DNA of 13,898 nt from assembly GCA_002296055.1 (NCBI GenBank), contig DBHE01000119.1:1-13898 (forward strand), read 5' to 3'. Position numbers and translations under genes: made by a program. The DNA is from Pseudomonadaceae bacterium UBA836. Lineage in GTDB: Bacteria; Pseudomonadota; Gammaproteobacteria; Pseudomonadales; Pseudomonadaceae. Under the pieces are notes generated by a model. It was not told where the DNA came from and searched no databases. It was given only the letters and a program-made list of their open reading frames with translations. Within the stretch, counting starts at the first letter, position 1. Every line of letters starts with the position of its first letter. Below, piece after piece: positions 1 through 5,995 of this stretch.

Positions 1-470
1 TTCTGGCGCATGGCGGTCGAGAAGTTCATGCGCTCGCTGGAATGATGGGTCACATGTGCGGCCCAGAACCAGCGCACCCGGTGCGAGCTGCGATGCATCC
101 AGTAGAAGCACAGGTCGGTCAGCACCCACAGTACCAATGCGCTGGTCAGTGTCAGCGGGATGTCGAACAAACGGTGTTGATAGGCTAGCGCGTGCACCGG
201 AAAGGCGATCAGCCCGGCAAACAGCAGCTCGGTGGTTTGATAGCCCGCGCCCAGCATGAAGTTGCGGGCCGACTCGCGTGCGTCGACCAGTCGAGGATCA
301 TGGCGGATACGCAGGTACTCCCAGGCAAACAGACCAATGAACACCGGCGTGGCGAGGACAAAAATCAACTGTCGGGCATCCAGCGCCAGCCAGGCCGGCA
401 TTGCCTGGAGCAGCGTAGGCAGGCCGCTGGCGTCGTAAGTGTGTTGCAGGGCGTCGAGCAAGGCGTTCAT
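1..470 (-). CDS. Sterol desaturase / fatty acid hydroxylase family membrane protein (N-terminal 156 residues, partial)
   Basis: Reading the minus strand from the ATG at 470 gives an open frame to the window edge, so the C-terminus lies outside. The visible part has hydrophobic segments around residues 35-50, 80-97 and 107-124. Two histidine motifs of the membrane di-iron hydroxylase/desaturase superfamily follow: HRSSH (126-130) and HVTHH (139-143), within the typical context WFWAAHVTHHSSERMN and then STAMRQ. The third His cluster expected in the family would be in the missing part. Known members hydroxylate or desaturate sterols, fatty acids or carotenoids at the membrane; the substrate here cannot be told. 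No clear Shine-Dalgarno precedes the ATG. An in-frame GTG lies two codons upstream, and a TAA in the same frame further up limits any extension. It is divergent from the AraC regulator at 578, which is its most likely controller (inference). Confidence 0.9.
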   Translation of the reverse strand, partial: MNALLDALQHTYDASGLPTLLQAMPAWLALDARQLIFVLATPVFIGLFAWEYLRIRHDPRLVDARESARNFMLGAGYQTTELLFAGLIAFPVHALAYQHRLFDIPLTLTSALVLWVLTDLCFYWMHRSSHRVRWFWAAHVTHHSSERMNFSTAMRQ

Positions 471-526
471 GGGCACAGGGTTTTGGCTGAGTTTCCGTTA
501 GCTTGCCGCGCTCTGGCCCTTGCATA

Positions 527-553
527 TTGACCATTTATGCCGCACTTTTGACT
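527..553. promoter_or_regulatory. Direct TTGAC repeats 21 bp apart in the divergent intergenic region (candidate AraC-type operator)
   Basis: TTGAC occurs at 527-531 and again at 548-552, exactly 21 bases apart. Each is followed a few bases later by ATGC (536-539 and 556-559), although that second element is out of phase by two bases. AraC-family proteins carry two helix-turn-helix motifs and often bind direct repeats about two helical turns apart. The site lies 26-51 bases before the AraC gene start and about 57 bases upstream of the desaturase start, so it could serve autoregulation and divergent control. This is inference from position and spacing only. Confidence 0.35.
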
Positions 554-577
554 TAATGCGCCAATTTGAGAGGATGT

Positions 578-1573
578 ATGGCCGTACCTGCACGAGTGAC
601 CGGGGCTTGGATGCAACTGCTCAGTGACTGGCTCGATGCCGAGCAACTGGCCGCGCCCAGTTTGCGTTTGGTGTTGGATAGCCGTCGACCTGCCGAGCCG
701 GTGCCGCTTGCCCTTTGGCAACAATTGCTGGCGCAGGCAGTCAAGCTGGCGCCCGGGCAGGTGGCGCCTGCGCTGCATATCGGCGCCGGCGCCCAGCCCC
801 GGCATGCGGGCCTGCTGGGCTACCTCAGCTTGGCTAGCGCCACCCTGGCCGAGGCGCTGTTGGCCTATCAGCGCTATGAGCAACTGCTGTACGGCGAGCG
901 TCTGGTTGTAGTGCGTCAGCAGGATGAGCAGCTGTGGTTGACCTGGCCTGCCGGCGCCTCGACCGGCAGTTTGGCAGACACAGTGGCAATCTCCGCGCTA
1001 TGGCGAATGTTGCAGCGCCTGTTGCCTGAGGCTCGCCTGTCGCAGGTCAGTTTTGTGCATGCTGCGCCTGCGACAGCTGAAATCAAGGCGGTCGAGGATT
1101 ACTTTGGCTGCCCGGTTAGTTACGCTGCGCAGGAAACGGCGGTTGTATTACCCTTGGCTCTGTTGAACCGACAATTGCCGCACAGTGATCCTGCGATGCG
1201 GCAAATGCTGGACCGCCAGGCTAAAACCTTGCTGCACACGCTGCCGGGTGGCGATGCCTTCGACCGTGCGCTGCAACAGGGCATGCTACGCCGACTGCCG
1301 GACGGCGATCTGACCCTGGCGGTGTTGGCTGAAGACTTGCATCTGTCAGTACGCAGCCTGCAACGGCGGTTGCAGGCACGAGGGCTAAACTGGCGACAGT
1401 TGCTGGATCGCACCCGGCAACAGTTGGCGCGTCAGTACCTGGCTGATCCAACGTTACAGCTAGGAGAGGTTGCCCTGTTACTGGGGTTTTCCGAGCAGAG
1501 TGCTTTTAATCGCGCCTGTCGGCGCTGGACCGGAACCACGCCGGCGCGCCTGCGCCGCAGTGAGGCAACCTAA
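578..1573 (+). CDS. AraC-family transcriptional regulator with arabinose_bd-type N-terminal domain
   Basis: This is a 331-residue regulator. The N-terminal two thirds resembles the ligand-sensing domain shared by OruR/VirS-type AraC regulators, with the characteristic stretch LLGYLSLASATLAEAL, then a tyrosine-rich segment (YQRYEQLLYG) and beta-strands. The last ~85 residues form the AraC double helix-turn-helix: helix 1 region LAVLAEDLHLSVRSLQRRL and helix 2 region LGEVALLLGFSEQSAFNRA, ending with the usual RRWTGTTPARLRR. An in-frame TTG at 566 is possible, but the ATG at 578 has GAGAGG just upstream (568-573) and gives a conventional N-terminus. The gene is divergent from the sterol-desaturase-like gene, a common arrangement for a local activator. 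Effector unknown; a fatty acid or other lipid is an inference from the neighbour. Confidence 0.93.
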   Translation: MAVPARVTGAWMQLLSDWLDAEQLAAPSLRLVLDSRRPAEPVPLALWQQLLAQAVKLAPGQVAPALHIGAGAQPRHAGLLGYLSLASATLAEALLAYQRYEQLLYGERLVVVRQQDEQLWLTWPAGASTGSLADTVAISALWRMLQRLLPEARLSQVSFVHAAPATAEIKAVEDYFGCPVSYAAQETAVVLPLALLNRQLPHSDPAMRQMLDRQAKTLLHTLPGGDAFDRALQQGMLRRLPDGDLTLAVLAEDLHLSVRSLQRRLQARGLNWRQLLDRTRQQLARQYLADPTLQLGEVALLLGFSEQSAFNRACRRWTGTTPARLRRSEAT

Positions 1574-1668
1574 GCGATGGAGCGGGAGACTCTGAGGATG
1601 CTGCAGCCTTCATTACAGGCGGTCGGGTCGCTGATTTGGCAGCGATTGCGCCAGTCGGAGCTAAACCG

Positions 1669-3234
1669 ATGCGCATGACGGTGCCGACTGCCTACCGTGG
1701 CTTGCTGATCACCCTGGTGCTGGCTTTTCTGCTGGCCAGCCTGTTGATCGAGCTGTTGGTTCGGGAGTCGGCAAGGCTTGAGCACGAACGCAGCGAGCAT
1801 GCCTTGCTCAGCCGGGCTGCGGATGTGCGCAGTAGTTTGGAAACCCGCTTGCACGATGGCATCTATCTGAGCCGTGGCTTGGTGTCCTACCTGCAAAGCC
1901 AGGAAGGCATGAATGACCCGCAGCGCATCCGCCAGTGGATGGGCAGCATGCTGGCCGACACCGACTACGTACGCAATATCGGGGTGGCTCCGGATAACCG
2001 TATTGAACTGATCTACCCGTTAGCCGGCAACGAAGCGGCCCTCGGTTTTGACTATGCGCGCTCTCCTGAGCAGTGGGGCGACGTGTTGCGCATGATGGAG
2101 CGGCGCGAAGCCGTTTTGGCCGGGCCCCTGCAGTTGGTGCAGGGCGGTACCGGCTTGATATACCGCGCTCCGGTGTACATGGAGGGCAGCTACTGGGGGC
2201 TGGTCAGCACGGTAATGGATGCCGATGTGCTGCTGGGGGTAATGCAAGAAGAGCCGCGCTGGCGTGATTTGCGTCTGCAGTTGCAAACCCGGCAGGCCGA
2301 CGGCCAGATACGGGTTATCTGGGGCCCCGCCTTGCGGGAGGGGCAGCCAAGCGCGCGCCTGGACATCGAATTGCCAGGGGTTGTCTGGCAGTTGGTGGTG
2401 CAAAATCAGACGCTGGCCGCCGGTGCCGGGGGCTCCCGCTGGCTGCTGTATGGCGGGCTAATAGTGGTGCTGGCGCTATTGGGGTATACCCGTGGCAACA
2501 CCATCCGCCAGCAGCGCGAGCGCGAGGCGGCGCGACGTGAGAACGAGCGCATCAAGAACGAATTTGTCTCTACTGTCAGCCACGAACTACGCACCCCCCT
2601 GACCAGTATTCTCGGCACGCTTGGCCTGCTGGATGGTGGCGCGCTGGGCACGCTGCCGGCCAACGGTCAGCAATTGGTGGCTGTGGCGCGGCGCAACGGT
2701 GAGCACCTGTTGCGACTGATCAATGACCTGCTGGATATCGACAAGATCGCAGCCGGCCAGCTGCGACTGACTATGCAGACCGAGCTGCTGGAAAACCTGT
2801 TGCAGGCCGCACTGCATGAGCATCAGGGGTATGCGGCGCAGCGTCAGGTGCATTATCGCTACCATAACCCTTATCCGCAGGCGCAGATTGTGGCTGACGC
2901 GACCCGCTTCAAGCAGGTGATGGATAACCTGCTGTCCAACGCGGTGAAATTTTCGCCGCAGGGCAGCGAGGTGAGCGTCAGTGTGACTCTGGACGAGCGT
3001 GCTAACTGCTGGTGTATCAGTGTGGTCGACCAGGGTGAGGGTATCCCCGCGGCGTTCCAGAGCAGGGTGTTTGATCGCTTTACCCAGGCCGACAGCTCCA
3101 GTCAGCGGCGCAGCGGTGGCACCGGGCTGGGGCTGGCCATTAGTCGCGGCCTGGTCGAGCAGATGGGCGGGCAGATCGGCTTTGTCTCGTCCGCCGCCGG
3201 CACCCGTTTCTATCTTCTTATGCCCAGAGGGTGA
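1669..3234 (+). CDS. CHASE-domain membrane sensor histidine kinase (no adjacent response regulator)
   Basis: The 521-residue protein has a short cytoplasmic N-terminus, TM1 at about 11-31, a periplasmic region of ~225 residues resembling the CHASE sensor domain, and TM2 at about 257-275. Next come a HisKA dimerisation/phosphoacceptor domain with SHELRTP (phosphorylatable His305) and a HATPase_c domain. The ATPase domain shows the N-box DNLLSNAVKF (Asn424), the G1 box DQGEGIP (Asp454), an F-box-like VFDRFTQ and the G2 box GTGLGLA (about 484-490). All catalytic residues for autophosphorylation are present. The start chosen is the ATG at 1669, with GGAG at 1657-1660. An ATG two codons later and an upstream in-frame TTG at 1636 are alternatives. 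No receiver domain is fused and no response regulator is visible, so its partner is elsewhere. The YjbR-like gene begins one base after its stop. Ligand unknown. Confidence 0.93.
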   Translation: MRMTVPTAYRGLLITLVLAFLLASLLIELLVRESARLEHERSEHALLSRAADVRSSLETRLHDGIYLSRGLVSYLQSQEGMNDPQRIRQWMGSMLADTDYVRNIGVAPDNRIELIYPLAGNEAALGFDYARSPEQWGDVLRMMERREAVLAGPLQLVQGGTGLIYRAPVYMEGSYWGLVSTVMDADVLLGVMQEEPRWRDLRLQLQTRQADGQIRVIWGPALREGQPSARLDIELPGVVWQLVVQNQTLAAGAGGSRWLLYGGLIVVLALLGYTRGNTIRQQREREAARRENERIKNEFVSTVSHELRTPLTSILGTLGLLDGGALGTLPANGQQLVAVARRNGEHLLRLINDLLDIDKIAAGQLRLTMQTELLENLLQAALHEHQGYAAQRQVHYRYHNPYPQAQIVADATRFKQVMDNLLSNAVKFSPQGSEVSVSVTLDERANCWCISVVDQGEGIPAAFQSRVFDRFTQADSSSQRRSGGTGLGLAISRGLVEQMGGQIGFVSSAAGTRFYLLMPRG

Positions 3235-3235
3235 G

Positions 3236-3616
3236 ATGCAGATACAGCAATGGCTGATGGCCAAACCTGAAGCGCAGCTGGACTATCCGTTCGGCCCGGA
3301 CCCAGCGGTATTCAAGGTGCAGGGCAAGATCTTCGCGCTGTTGTTTCGCCAGGGCGATACCGACTGCGTCAATTTGAAATGCGACCCGCAGCAGGCCATC
3401 GGTTTGCGTGACCTGTTTGCGGCCGTCACGCCCGGTTATCACATGAACAAGCGCCACTGGAACACTGTGAAGCTCGACGGCACGGTGCCCGACGGTGAGC
3501 TACAGCGGATGCTGGATCACTCCTACACGCTGGTGGTGCGGGGCCTGCGGCTTGCCGAGCGCCGTGGCCTGGAGGCGCGTCACGGGCGCAGCGCATTGTA
3601 TGGCAGCGAGGCGTGA
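3236..3616 (+). CDS. MmcQ/YjbR family protein
   Basis: The 126-residue protein matches the MmcQ/YjbR family, small proteins with a CyaY-like fold and often a presumed DNA-binding role. Visible landmarks are the N-terminal PEAQLDYPFGPDPAVFKVQGKIFAL strand pair (split by the conserved PFG turn), NLKCDPQQAIGLRD, the PGYHMNKRHWNTVKLDG segment and the C-terminal helix beginning at MLDHSYTLVVRGL. Length is near that of E. coli YjbR (about 118). The ATG is preceded by AGAGGG at 3226-3231 and starts one base after the histidine kinase stop. Its own stop overlaps the GTG of the acetyltransferase by four bases, so the three genes are probably co-translated. The cellular role of the family is poorly defined; no link to the kinase signal can be shown. 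Confidence 0.88.
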   Translation: MQIQQWLMAKPEAQLDYPFGPDPAVFKVQGKIFALLFRQGDTDCVNLKCDPQQAIGLRDLFAAVTPGYHMNKRHWNTVKLDGTVPDGELQRMLDHSYTLVVRGLRLAERRGLEARHGRSALYGSEA

Positions 3617-4083
3617 CCAGCCTGCGCCCCGCCTGCTCCGCGGACTTTGATGCGTGCATTGCGGTATTTCAACGTGCTGTAGCGCAACTCACCGATACGC
3701 ACTATGACGCTGCTCAGCGCCGCGCCTGGGCGCCGCCTACGCCTGATCGCGCCGTTTGGCACGCGAGGCTGGCAAGCCTGCAGCTGTGGCTGGTGGAGAG
3801 AGACCAGCAGGTCTTGGGGTTTATTGGCTATGAACTGAGCGGCCACATTGATCTGCTCTACTGCGCACCGCAGGCCGCGCGCCAGGGCGTTGCCACGCGG
3901 TTGTACCGGCATGCCGAGCAGCAGCTGAGCCAAGCCGGTGTGCGCCGCGTGTGGACCGAGGCTAGCCTGGTTGCTGTGCCGTTCTTCGTGCGCCACGGGT
4001 TTGTCCTGCGTGCTCGCCAGCTGGTGCAGCGTGATGGCGTCGGCCTGCTACGCTGTGACATGGACAAGGTGCTCGCCGAATAG
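3613..4083 (+). CDS. GNAT-family N-acetyltransferase (YafP-like)
   Basis: The 156-residue single-domain protein is of the GNAT type. It shows an N-terminal LRPACSADFDACIAVFQRAV segment (split over beta1-alpha1), a central strand VLGFIGYELSGHIDLLYCAP, and the acetyl-CoA pyrophosphate-binding turn ARQGVATRL (about 89-97) leading into helix YRHAEQQL. The final motif VPFFVRHGF is typical of motif B in small GNATs. The pattern resembles E. coli YafP-type acetyltransferases. The start is GTG at 3613, within the GTGA overlap with the YjbR-like gene; no competing ATG fits the N-terminal fold. The substrate cannot be inferred; small-molecule or protein amines are both possible. Confidence 0.88.
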   Translation: MTSLRPACSADFDACIAVFQRAVAQLTDTHYDAAQRRAWAPPTPDRAVWHARLASLQLWLVERDQQVLGFIGYELSGHIDLLYCAPQAARQGVATRLYRHAEQQLSQAGVRRVWTEASLVAVPFFVRHGFVLRARQLVQRDGVGLLRCDMDKVLAE

Positions 4084-4184
4084 AAGACACCCAATGCTGT
4101 TGGCTGATCCGGGCAGTGCGGCCTGACGGTGACCCTACGGTACCCGCCTTGTGAACCATGAATCGATAGCACAGGGGAGGGCGC

Positions 4185-4757
4185 GTGGTGCACAGGGAGC
4201 AAGCAAAACAGCAATTGGCCAGGTTACAGCTGGCCTCACTGGGTGAGCAGGAGCGCAGCGAGCGCGTTGCGTTCTGGTTCTTTTGTGGCTTCAACGAGGC
4301 TGATCCGCAGCTGGCGGACTTGCCTGCGGCGCTCCGCCAGCAGGTGTGTCGGGGCGTGGAGCCGCCCGACCCGCAGGCCAGCAGCCTGGACCCGCTGGTG
4401 CTGGTGAGCCTGGTCGAAGACCTTTACGGTGTCACCAACCGCTACCTGGAGCAGGCGCTGGAGCAGCGCGGTGCCGAGGTAGAGGAGGTGACCGGCGAGC
4501 CAGAAACCATGTATCCCTGCCCCTGCTGCGGATACCTCAGCCTGAGCAGCAGTTGCAGCTACGAAATCTGCCCGGTGTGTTTTTGGGAGGACTGTGGCGT
4601 GCGAGACCTTAACACGCTGAGCGGCCCAAACCAGCTGACCTTGGCTGCAGCACGGCAAAACGTACTGGAATTCGGTGCCTGCGACCTGGTGTCGGTAGAA
4701 CGGGTCGACAGACGCGCGCGTGAGCGCTACCTTGCTCCGCAGAGCGACGCCGGCTGA
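4185..4757 (+). CDS. CPCC cysteine-rich domain protein
   Basis: The 190-residue protein has a novel-looking N-terminal half (residues 1-105). It contains an acidic helical region rich in Leu/Gln and the segment VEDLYGVTNRYLEQALEQRG. A C-terminal CPCC-type domain starts at residue 109 with MYPCPCCGYLSLSSSCSYEI and continues CPVCFWEDCG. Cys112, Cys114/115, Cys129 and Cys132 are the probable metal (zinc) ligands; the later NQLTLAAARQNVLEFGA helix is also typical of the family. Stand-alone CPCC proteins are often shorter, so the N-terminal extension is noteworthy. GGGGAGG at 4174-4180 precedes tandem GTG codons at 4185 and 4188; the second has the better spacing, so the true start may be three bases later. 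The function of the CPCC family is not established, and no partner is obvious. Confidence 0.82.
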   Translation: MVHREQAKQQLARLQLASLGEQERSERVAFWFFCGFNEADPQLADLPAALRQQVCRGVEPPDPQASSLDPLVLVSLVEDLYGVTNRYLEQALEQRGAEVEEVTGEPETMYPCPCCGYLSLSSSCSYEICPVCFWEDCGVRDLNTLSGPNQLTLAAARQNVLEFGACDLVSVERVDRRARERYLAPQSDAG

Positions 4758-4776
4758 GGCGTCATTAGGGTGGGCC

Positions 4777-4833
4777 ATGTCCAGTACGTCGATCTTTTTC
4801 CTGCTGTTGTGTCTGTCGGTGCCAGGCCTGTGA
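4777..4833 (+). CDS. 18-residue hydrophobic mini-ORF translationally coupled to the next gene
   Basis: An ATG at 4777, preceded by AGGG at 4767-4770 with six bases of spacing, opens an 18-codon frame: MSSTSIFFLLLCLSVPGL, then TGA. The peptide is almost entirely a single hydrophobic helix. Its stop overlaps the GTG start of the membrane protein in a GTGA arrangement, the geometry of termination-reinitiation coupling. The downstream GTG has no good ribosome-binding site of its own, which supports a leader role. Coding potential of so short a frame cannot be proven from sequence; a chance ORF is possible. Confidence 0.4.
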   Translation: MSSTSIFFLLLCLSVPGL

Positions 4834-5258
4834 GCGAAAGTCCGCTGCGCCGTTTGCTGCGCTCGCCACGCCGGGTCTATCTGCTGGAGGCGGTGGTGTG
4901 CTTTGGGCCGCTGGTGATCCTGCTTGGGTTGGGCTTGCTGCAGCTGCCACTGGTGTTCGCCGAGGATCAGCCGCAGGGTGCTGCGTGGCTATTCAGCGCC
5001 CTGCTGCTGGGTGGTTTTTGCGGTTTGTGGGGCGTCAGTCAATTGGTGCTGCGTGTTATTCAGCCGCAGCGGCAGGTGGGGTCGCCGCGCGCCATTGTGC
5101 TGATGCTGTTACTGGGGATCGGCTGTCTGCTGGGTTTTTACGGGCGCTGGCAGTTGAGCCCATCGGCCACCCTGATGCTGATCGTGCTGCCGTTGCTGGG
5201 CAGTGCGCACTTTCTGTTTCTGGCGCGCGATTATCTGGTGCGGCGCCCGCGTGCTTGA
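4830..5258 (+). CDS. Hypothetical four-helix inner-membrane protein
   Basis: The 142-residue protein has four predicted membrane helices at about 19-41, 51-77, 87-105 and 111-132. A basic N-terminus (residues 7-15, RRLLRSPRR) would be cytoplasmic by the positive-inside rule, and the C-terminus (RDYLVRRPRA) is also basic, so both ends are probably inside. I do not recognise a family or catalytic motif. The start is uncertain. The GTG at 4830 overlaps the stop of the preceding 18-codon ORF and gives a clean N-terminus. An upstream in-frame GTG at 4770 would add 20 residues but lacks a ribosome-binding site. It lies downstream of the CPCC gene on the same strand; no function is implied by its neighbours. 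Confidence 0.72.
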   Translation: MSESPLRRLLRSPRRVYLLEAVVCFGPLVILLGLGLLQLPLVFAEDQPQGAAWLFSALLLGGFCGLWGVSQLVLRVIQPQRQVGSPRAIVLMLLLGIGCLLGFYGRWQLSPSATLMLIVLPLLGSAHFLFLARDYLVRRPRA

Positions 5259-5314
5259 CAGTCGGCGAGTAAATCCGGTCGACTGCAGTACCGCCGTTAC
5301 CTGTGAGTCATGCC

Positions 5315-5995
5315 ATGAATCAGCCCCGCTCTGTCAGCCTGTTGTCCATTAACGCCGCCGAGGCCCAACCGCTGCAAATCGGTGAGCGCAGCGCCCGCAC
5401 TGGGCATTTCAAGCAGCCGCTGGCTGGCCCGGTATTTATCGACCAGACGGGGGTGCCCGGCGATTTTATTGGCGACCTCAAGCACCACGGCGGGCCTGAT
5501 CAGGCTGTGTACCTGTATAGCCAGGAGGATATCGACTGGTGGAGTGCTGAGCTGCAGCGCCCGCTGACGCCTGGCTTCTTCGGCGAAAACCTGACCCTGT
5601 CCCATTGGTGGCCGGCGCTGCGCGTCGGTGATCGGTTGCGCATTGGTGAGCTGCTGCTGGAAATCACTGCGCCGCGCATTCCCTGCTCTACACTGGCGGC
5701 GCGGGTGGGCGACAACCGCTTTGCCAAGGCCTTTGTGCGGGCCGAGCGCTGCGGCGCCTACGCACGAGTGTTGTCCGCGGCCGAGGTCAGCGTTGGTCAG
5801 GAGGTGACCGTGCTGGCGGGTGACGCGGTGTTCCCGACGATCAACGAGGTATTTCGTTACTGCCACAGCAAGGGCCTGAATCCGACCTTTCTGCGGCAGC
5901 TGCTGGCCGCGCCGCTGGCCGAGAAAATGCGCGCTGAAATGCAGGCCAAACTGGCCAAGGCCGAGCAGCAGACCTCACCCTTGCCCGGCTTCTGA
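5315..5995 (+). CDS. MOSC domain protein, YiiM-like
   Basis: The 226-residue protein is almost the length of E. coli YiiM (224). The MOSC core includes GVPGDFIGDLKHHGGPDQAV (about 46-65), GFFGENLT (87-94), the conserved VGDRLRIGELLLEIT strand, and PRIPCST with Cys124. In MOSC proteins this Cys contributes to binding the molybdenum cofactor. A C-terminal extension (INEVFRYCHSKGLNP then a helix) matches the three-alpha domain of YiiM-like proteins. YiiM is a molybdoenzyme that reduces N-hydroxylated base analogues such as 6-hydroxylaminopurine; the same detoxification role is inferred here. The ATG at 5315 was chosen to match family length; an in-frame GTG lies four codons upstream. Its 3' end overlaps the convergent FadJ-like gene by 21 bases. 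Confidence 0.9.
   Translation: MNQPRSVSLLSINAAEAQPLQIGERSARTGHFKQPLAGPVFIDQTGVPGDFIGDLKHHGGPDQAVYLYSQEDIDWWSAELQRPLTPGFFGENLTLSHWWPALRVGDRLRIGELLLEITAPRIPCSTLAARVGDNRFAKAFVRAERCGAYARVLSAAEVSVGQEVTVLAGDAVFPTINEVFRYCHSKGLNPTFLRQLLAAPLAEKMRAEMQAKLAKAEQQTSPLPGF

Noticed and set aside
2587..3264. Minus-strand open frame of about 225 codons opposite the kinase domains
   Set aside because: It is antisense to the conserved HisKA/HATPase coding region and has no protein-like features.
4126..4146. Near-tandem ACGGTGACCCT/ACGGTACCCG upstream of the CPCC gene
   Set aside because: Two short imperfect copies only; no further structure, and no way to distinguish it from chance.
5259..5285. CAGTCG-N15-CGACTG inverted repeat between the membrane protein and MOSC genes
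   Set aside because: Six-base arms with a long loop and no U-run; too weak to call a terminator.
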